DNA from: Chloroflexota bacterium
Lineage (GTDB): Bacteria > Chloroflexota > Ktedonobacteria > Ktedonobacterales > Ktedonobacteraceae
Reading direction: 5' to 3'
Length of the DNA stretch: 10,795 nucleotides
Assembly: GCA_005879655.1 (NCBI GenBank)
Contig: VBJK01000462.1
Span: 11,779 to 22,573, forward strand
The position numbers were made by a program, and so were the translations under genes. Positions 6,329 to 10,795 of this stretch are shown piece after piece. The notes beneath the pieces are model-generated. The model was not told the origin of the DNA. It searched no databases and saw nothing but the letters and a program-made list of their open reading frames with translations. The first letter of the stretch is position 1. Each line of letters begins with the position of its first letter.

Positions 6329-8115
6329 TCAATCCTATTCTTATTGCACACGTTTTTGATGATGCCATTCAAAAAGGTAACATCAAGCTGCTGATCATTT
6401 ATGTGATCATCATGTTTATTACGCCCATCTTTTCGGGCATTATTGGTGTTGGCCAGTCCTACCTGAACAACACGGTCGGACAGAGCGTCATGCGCGACTT
6501 CCGCAACCAGCTCTACCGACACCTACAAAGCATGTCGTTGCGTTTCTTTACAGCCACCCGCACCGGTGAGATTCAATCACGGCTCTCAAACGATGTCGGG
6601 GGCGTACAAGGTGTGGTGACAGATACGGGGACAAGTATTGTTTCTAATATCTCAACGGCTCTGAGCACAATCATTGCGATGGCGCTGATTAATCCTGTGC
6701 TCACACTGATCTCCCTGGGCCTTTTACCACTCTTCCTATGGATCACCTACAAGGTCGGTAACATTCGTCGCCAGACCAGTAAAGATACCCAGAAGAGTAT
6801 GGCCTCACTGACGGCCATGATGCAAGAGACGCTTTCGGTCAGCGGTATTCTGCTCGTCAAGACCTTCGGGCGGCAGGAATATGCACTGCGACAATTTAAG
6901 TCAGAGAATCAAAAACTCACGCATTTAGAGATACGTCAGCAGATGATTGGGCGCTGGTTCTTTATGTTCATTGGCACCTTCTTCTCGGTGACACCTGCCA
7001 TCGTGTATCTGGTGGCTGGCCTGCAAATCATTCATCATGTCCCTATTATTAGTGGTTATATGACGTTAGGTGGTATCGTTGCCTTCACGACACTGCAAAG
7101 CCGACTCTTTTTCCCCGTTGGCCAGTTGTTGACGATCCAGGTCGAGATACAGGGTGCACTGGCGCTCTTTGATCGCATATTCGAGTACCTGGATATGCCA
7201 ATTGATATTCAAGATAAGCCGAATGCACGCCACCTTATAGTACCAGATGTGCATGGTGAGGTGACATTCAAAAATGTGACTTTTACGTATAAGCGCGATG
7301 AAGCTAGTGCTTTAAATGGCTTTCATGAGCAGGAGAAGAAAGATAATAATACGGTAAAGTATGCTGTCGCGCCTAAGCCGCTGGCCATTTCAGTTCCGCG
7401 CGAGGAAGCGCGTCCGACATTACACGATATCTCGTTTACGATCAAGCCTGGACAATTGGCAGCTCTGGTTGGCCCTAGTGGTGCGGGCAAGACGACGATT
7501 ACTTATATGGTGCCGCGCCTCTACGATGTTGATTGTGGCGAGGTCACGATCGATGGCATCAATGTCAAAGACATTGCGCAGGACTCGCTTGGGAAACTCA
7601 CCGGTGTAGTGACACAGGAGACGTATCTATTGCATGCATCGATCAGAGAAAATCTGCTCTATGCACGCGAAGATGCCACTGAGGAGGAGATGATCGCGGC
7701 GGCGCAGGCGGCGGCTATTCATCATCGTATCATGGAGTTAGAAGATGGCTATGATACGATCGTGGGTGAACGCGGTTACAGGCTCTCCGGCGGCGAGAAG
7801 CAACGTATTGCCATTGCCCGCGTCGTTCTCAAAAATCCCCGCGTACTGATTTTAGACGAGGCAACTAGCGCCCTCGATACGCACTCTGAGCGACTTATTC
7901 AGTCAGCGCTGGAAAAGCTGATGCAGGAGCGCACGACGCTGGCGATTGCGCACCGTCTCTCGACTATCCTAGCTGCCAATATTATTCTGGTTGTTGATAA
8001 AGGCGAGATTGTGGAACGAGGCACGCATCAGGAGCTGTTAGAGCAGAATGGTTTGTACGCTCGCTTGTACAACGAGCAATTCTCGAACTTGCCGCAGGAA
8101 GAGATAGCTGTGTAG
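6289..8115 (+). CDS. ABC exporter, fused membrane and ATPase domains (5' end frameshifted)
   Basis: This 608-residue frame is a BmrA/Sav1866-type half-exporter that would dimerise in the membrane and expel drugs, lipids or peptides using ATP. The transmembrane domain spans about 1-300, starting inside TM1 ([18 protein letters not shown]). The ATPase domain has the A-loop Tyr334, Walker A GPSGAGKT (395-402), Q-loop Gln443, signature LSGGEKQR (499-506), Walker B VLILDE (519-524) and H-loop His555, all intact. Between Tyr334 and the next core strand (LHDISF, 378) there is a hydrophilic insertion of about 35 residues that the family usually lacks. The frame opens at a GTG with no ribosome binding site; the natural start at 6200 is out of frame. 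The gene is thus probably a recent pseudogene or carries a sequencing error, and the stop codon leads straight into a long hairpin. Confidence 0.85.
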   Translation: MLIAIIATTLLGLINPILIAHVFDDAIQKGNIKLLIIYVIIMFITPIFSGIIGVGQSYLNNTVGQSVMRDFRNQLYRHLQSMSLRFFTATRTGEIQSRLSNDVGGVQGVVTDTGTSIVSNISTALSTIIAMALINPVLTLISLGLLPLFLWITYKVGNIRRQTSKDTQKSMASLTAMMQETLSVSGILLVKTFGRQEYALRQFKSENQKLTHLEIRQQMIGRWFFMFIGTFFSVTPAIVYLVAGLQIIHHVPIISGYMTLGGIVAFTTLQSRLFFPVGQLLTIQVEIQGALALFDRIFEYLDMPIDIQDKPNARHLIVPDVHGEVTFKNVTFTYKRDEASALNGFHEQEKKDNNTVKYAVAPKPLAISVPREEARPTLHDISFTIKPGQLAALVGPSGAGKTTITYMVPRLYDVDCGEVTIDGINVKDIAQDSLGKLTGVVTQETYLLHASIRENLLYAREDATEEEMIAAAQAAAIHHRIMELEDGYDTIVGERGYRLSGGEKQRIAIARVVLKNPRVLILDEATSALDTHSERLIQSALEKLMQERTTLAIAHRLSTILAANIILVVDKGEIVERGTHQELLEQNGLYARLYNEQFSNLPQEEIAV

Positions 8116-8174
8116 CCGCCAGGGCACCCACAAGGGATGCATATTGGGCATCCCTTGTGGGTGCCCTGGCGGCT
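8114..8174. terminator. 27-bp perfect hairpin at the ABC exporter stop codon
   Basis: Arms 8114-8140 and 8148-8174 pair perfectly (27 bp) around a 7-nt loop, ATATTGG. The first pair uses the last bases of the stop codon TAG. The arm sequence GGGCATCCCTTGTG followed by GGTGCCC resembles a segment at 2560-2590. There is no U-tract. It probably ends the exporter transcript, and being symmetric could also act on the opposite strand. Confidence 0.6.
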
Positions 8175-8180
8175 GGGTAG

Positions 8181-8330
8181 TTACACTTTGTGACTTGCAG
8201 CGACGATAAGAAAATAGTGACAGGGGTCTGGACGAGGATTGTAGAAATCCCGCACGACTTCTGCCACTTTTCGTTGTTGTTTCGGCCAGAAAGTGCAGGC
8301 GTGAGCGGGATGAAATTTCCTCCGTTTCAT
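8181..8330 (-). CDS. Possible small protein, 49 residues (weak)
   Basis: A minus-strand frame from ATG 8330 to TAA 8181 encodes a basic, aromatic-rich peptide beginning MKRRKFHPAHACTFW and ending near YFLIVAASHKV. It would be convergent with the ABC exporter and share its hairpin. Against it: no clear ribosome binding site, no promoter visible in the 70 nt upstream, and overlap with the 5' end of the EamA gene. The stretch may instead be non-coding or a dispersed repeat. No family is recognised. Confidence 0.18.
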   Translation of the reverse strand: MKRRKFHPAHACTFWPKQQRKVAEVVRDFYNPRPDPCHYFLIVAASHKV

Positions 8331-9177
8331 AGTATCTCTCAGCGGACCGAGGGCATCTTGATGGGTAGCATTGGTGTCTTCTGCTTTAGTTTCACCCTCC
8401 CAGCAACACGTCTTGCTAACCCGCTTTTGGGAGGTGTAGTCGTTGGTCTTGGACGCTCCCTTGTTGCGGCAGTGCTGGCGATACTTGTGCTCTTTGCGCG
8501 CCGTGAACCGCTACCCGCACCTCGTCATTGGTTTGGACTCATTGTGGTGGCTGTTGGAGCCATCGTTGGCTTTCCCCTCTTCTCCTCCATTGCGCTACAA
8601 AGTCTGCCTGCTGCTCATGGAGCGGTTGTCACCGGACTCCTGCCAGTTACAACGGCTGTGATGGCCGTTGTGCGTGCAGGTGAACGACCATCAAAACTGT
8701 TCTGGGTGAGTTGCATTGCGGGCACGCTTGCGGTCCTGATCTTTGCCGTCTCGCAGGGAGCGGGTCGCCTGGAACCTGCTGATCTCCTGCTCCTCGCTGC
8801 GGTCCTATTAGGGGGGCTTGGCTATGCAGAAGGTGGGCGGCTGGCACGAGAAATGGGCAGCTGGCAAGTCATTTGTTGGGCGCTGGTCTTCATCGCGCCA
8901 TTTCTGATCCCCCCCGTCATCTTCTCATTTCATCTGCCTGAAACAAGCGCACAACCAGCAGCTTGGCTCGGTTGGTCTTGCCATTGGCGGAGTAGCACGC
9001 ATCGGTCAAATCCAACTTCTTCAGCCTGTGCTGACGTTTCTATGGGCCGCTCTGCTGTTAGGCGAGCAGATCACCCTGTTGACTGTACTTACCTCGCTCC
9101 TCGTCATAGCAAGTCTGGCAGTCAGCCAGCGCACACGCAGATCTTACACAAAAAAGATTGCACACACCTCTTTTTAA
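8310..9177 (+). pseudogene. EamA/DMT-family transporter broken by a frameshift
   Basis: EamA proteins are ten-helix inner-membrane carriers or exporters of small metabolites, built from two repeats. The first 220 residues or so are intact in one frame (ILMGSIGVFCFSFTLPATRL, then many hydrophobic helices such as GLIVVAVGAIVGFPLFSSIA). At about 8967-8977, after QPAAWLG, the sense shifts to another frame that continues LAIGGVARIGQIQLLQPVLT (in the family's usual order), WAALLLGEQ, and ends at TAA 9175-9177. About 20 residues (normally a Tyr/Ser/Met-rich segment ending in WYxG) are missing between the parts, consistent with a deletion whose length leaves remainder 2 on division by 3. Uncorrected, the first frame runs to 9185 with a nonsense polar tail. 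The start is uncertain: ATG 8310 gives the usual N-terminus but has no good ribosome site; ATG 8361 has GAGGG 7 nt upstream. Confidence 0.75.
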
Positions 9178-9220
9178 TATTTTAATATTTCGCTTCATTT
9201 AACGATATTGCTTTTAATAT
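9173..9220. repeat. Three TTTAATAT repeats before the P450 gene
   Basis: TTTAATAT occurs in tandem at 9173-9180 and 9181-9188, and a third time at 9213-9220, abutting the extended -10 element. The position suggests regulator sites or an AT-rich UP-like region, though AT-richness raises the odds of chance. Confidence 0.4.
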
Positions 9221-9228
9221 GCTACAAT
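9220..9228 (+). promoter_or_regulatory. Extended -10 promoter of the P450 gene
   Basis: TGCTACAAT (9220-9228) is an extended -10 element; the -35 is weak (TTTAAC at 19 nt). The predicted start near 9235 rules out the in-frame ATG at 9227, which overlaps the -10 box, and favours the ATG at 9284. Confidence 0.5.
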
Positions 9229-9283
9229 GCATAAATCTGTCATTTATAAGCAAGAAAACATCATCAGAAAGGATTCTGAGAAT

Positions 9284-10468
9284 ATGAGCATGGATATGCA
9301 AAATGCGCCAAGCAAGAGAGCAATAGTCAGCGAACTCAGTGCTTCGCTTGAGGAGCGCATAGTCTGGTATCACCATATGCAGGAAACACAACCAGTACGC
9401 TATCGTCCAGAACATAACATGTGCGAAGTGTTTCGTTACGGAGATGTGCGGCAAGTGCTGCTGGATCATGCCACATTTTCCATAGATAAGAGCTTACCAG
9501 AAGGCTTTCCAGGCGCTTTGGGCGTATCTGATCCACCACAACATCAGCAACTCCGTAGCCTGGTGTCAAAAGCGTTCACCCCACGTCGTATTCAAGAATT
9601 GGAGCCTCGGCTTACCCAGATCGCTGATGAGTTATTAGCGGTGGTTATAGCCAAAGGGAGAATGAATGTGGTTACTGAATTCACCTATCAGCTACCAATG
9701 CGCGTCATTTCTGAAATGTTGGGGTTGCCGCCAGAAGATCAAGAACGCCATCGGCAATGGTCTTACCAATTGCTAGCTCAGACACTGGGTATCTACAATC
9801 CAGATAATAGCGAGTTGCTTCGCTATTTCTCAGATCTGGTGAACGAACGAAAACGCGATCCCCGCGATGACCTCATAAGCGGGTTCTTGACAGCAGAGGA
9901 GAATGGGGCACACTTGAGACGTGAAGAAATTATCAACATGTGTTTGGAGCTGATGTTGGCAGGCAATGTCACCACCACCATGCTGCTAGGCATAGCCGTT
10001 TATCATTTCTGTCAGCATCCAGAGATCTATCAAGCTCTGCGTGATGATCCATCGTTGATACCAGTGGCCATTGAGGAGATGTTACGCTATCACTTTTCTG
10101 CGATGAATGTCTGGCGTACGGCTCGCCATGATACGGTGCTGGCCGGACATGAGATCAAAGCAGGTCAGTATGTAGTGGGCTGGATGGGGGCTGCCAATTT
10201 CGATGAAACGTATTTTCCGCATTCTGAGCAGTTCGATATCAGGCGTTCTCCCAACCCCCATCTGACTTTTGGTCATGGTATCCATGTATGCCTGGGCTAT
10301 CCTCTGGCTCGTTTGGAAACGCGCATCGCTTTAGAGAGGATGGTGGCACACTTCTCAGAACTTCGCATGGACCCTGAGAAGCCTGTGCAATTTATACCAG
10401 AGATGCCAGAGGTTATTCAGTCTCTGGATATCCTCTTTACGCGAGCTGATGCCCAGATCTCCTATTAG
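9284..10468 (+). CDS. Cytochrome P450 monooxygenase
   Basis: This is a 394-residue soluble bacterial class I-type P450, which would insert one oxygen atom from O2 into an organic substrate using electrons from a ferredoxin system. The heme-binding loop is FGHGIHVCLGYPLARLE with Cys336. The K-helix ExxR is Glu265-Arg268, followed by the heme-propionate Arg region WRTAR. The I-helix reads LMLAGNVTTT (Ala226-Gly227-Asn228-Val229-Thr230), so the usual Asp/Glu before Thr in AGxxTT is Val, which may alter proton delivery. SDPPQHQQLRSLVSKAFTPRR is the expected C-helix region with HxxxR-like heme contacts (DPPQHQQLR). The ATG at 9284 has AAGGA about 10 nt upstream; upstream ATG 9227 lies in the promoter. 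The substrate is unknown. No redox partner gene is in view. An SDR gene follows 66 nt downstream, plausibly in one operon. Confidence 0.92.
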   Translation: MSMDMQNAPSKRAIVSELSASLEERIVWYHHMQETQPVRYRPEHNMCEVFRYGDVRQVLLDHATFSIDKSLPEGFPGALGVSDPPQHQQLRSLVSKAFTPRRIQELEPRLTQIADELLAVVIAKGRMNVVTEFTYQLPMRVISEMLGLPPEDQERHRQWSYQLLAQTLGIYNPDNSELLRYFSDLVNERKRDPRDDLISGFLTAEENGAHLRREEIINMCLELMLAGNVTTTMLLGIAVYHFCQHPEIYQALRDDPSLIPVAIEEMLRYHFSAMNVWRTARHDTVLAGHEIKAGQYVVGWMGAANFDETYFPHSEQFDIRRSPNPHLTFGHGIHVCLGYPLARLETRIALERMVAHFSELRMDPEKPVQFIPEMPEVIQSLDILFTRADAQISY

Positions 10469-10534
10469 ATGAGATGTTAGCTATTATTGTGCTGTTTTTA
10501 TTTCGTATCACATAGTGTAAGAGGAACTCAAATA

Positions 10535-10795
10535 ATGTCTCAACTTGTTCGCTTTACTGGCAAAGTTGTTATCGTGACGGGGGCAGCCTCTGGCATTGGT
10601 CAGGCGACCCTCGTGCGTCTCGTCTCAGAAGGTGCCATCGCCGTTGGCGTAGATGTCAACGAAGCAGGGCTGGCTGCGACGATTGCTCTAGCACAAGAAC
10701 AGGCCAGCGCCGGAGGCCGTGCTTCATATATGTTTGGGTCTGTCTCGCATGAAGCGGATGTGAAACGGATTGTGCAGGATGTTGTGCACCAGGAG
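10535..10795 (+). CDS. Short-chain dehydrogenase/reductase (SDR), 5' part
   Basis: The first 87 residues of a gene that runs off the window. KVVIVTGAASGIG (10-22) is the first Rossmann strand and the TGxxxGxG cofactor loop of classical SDRs. Asp40 at the end of the second strand (AVGVDVN) favours NAD(H) over NADP(H). The adenine-contact position, often DV, reads SV here (69-70). The catalytic YxxxK lies beyond the window. GAGGA (10521-10525) lies 9 nt before the ATG. No promoter or terminator is obvious in the 66-nt gap after the P450 gene, so the two are probably co-transcribed; the SDR could oxidise an alcohol made by the P450, which is inference. Confidence 0.88.
   Translation, partial: MSQLVRFTGKVVIVTGAASGIGQATLVRLVSEGAIAVGVDVNEAGLAATIALAQEQASAGGRASYMFGSVSHEADVKRIVQDVVHQE

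Noticed and set aside
9227..9283. Longer P450 N-terminus starting at ATG 9227
   Set aside because: This ATG overlaps the extended -10 element, so it would not be in the transcript; ATG 9284 has a ribosome site.
1..10795. CRISPR array, tRNA or insertion sequence
   Set aside because: No regularly spaced repeats, no cloverleaf-like sequence and no transposase reading frame were seen on either strand.

Overview
The window looks like chromosomal sequence from a Ktedonobacteria-type member of the Chloroflexota. This is inferred from the style of the proteins (a MerR head fused to GAF and degenerate GGDEF domains, a small sigma factor with an odd C-terminal half, EamA and ABC exporters, P450 and SDR genes) and from the mid-range base composition. 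No rRNA, tRNA or marker gene confirms it. Most genes are separated by their own promoters. Several end in very long perfect hairpins that begin at or just after the stop codon and have no clear U-tract.

Left part (1-2871): the 3' end of a SAM-dependent methyltransferase (+) meets, tail to tail with a 9-nt gap, a rho-like gene (-). The Rho protein is only 306 residues: it has the hexameric ATPase core but no N-terminal RNA-binding domain. A 338-nt spacer upstream of rho carries a good promoter overlapped by an inverted repeat, plus an 18-bp hairpin that ends the next gene, a P-loop kinase-like protein (-). A roughly 510-nt non-coding stretch rich in palindromes follows.

Middle (2872-6118): a 698-residue MerR-GAF-degenerate-GGDEF regulator (-) is divergent from a 219-residue sigma-70-family protein (+). 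They share a 448-nt control region holding a near-consensus TTGACA-N17-TACTAT promoter for the sigma gene, a weaker promoter for the regulator, and several CTTCAGG/CCTGAAG repeats. The arrangement suggests a signal-responsive regulator paired with an alternative sigma factor, but this is inference.

Right part (6119-10795): an ABC exporter and an EamA-type drug/metabolite transporter both look broken by small frame-changing internal deletions. The exporter has lost its N-terminal elbow-helix region, and the EamA gene has lost about one membrane segment in its second half. A 27-bp perfect hairpin lies between them. Next come a cytochrome P450 with an extended -10 promoter and TTTAATAT repeats upstream, and then an NAD-type short-chain dehydrogenase that runs off the window end. 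The last two may form an oxidative pathway operon.

I found no CRISPR array, insertion sequence, tRNA or rRNA. The most unusual items are the truncated Rho, the MerR/GGDEF regulator facing the atypical sigma gene, and the two neighbouring transporters with independent frameshifting deletions.
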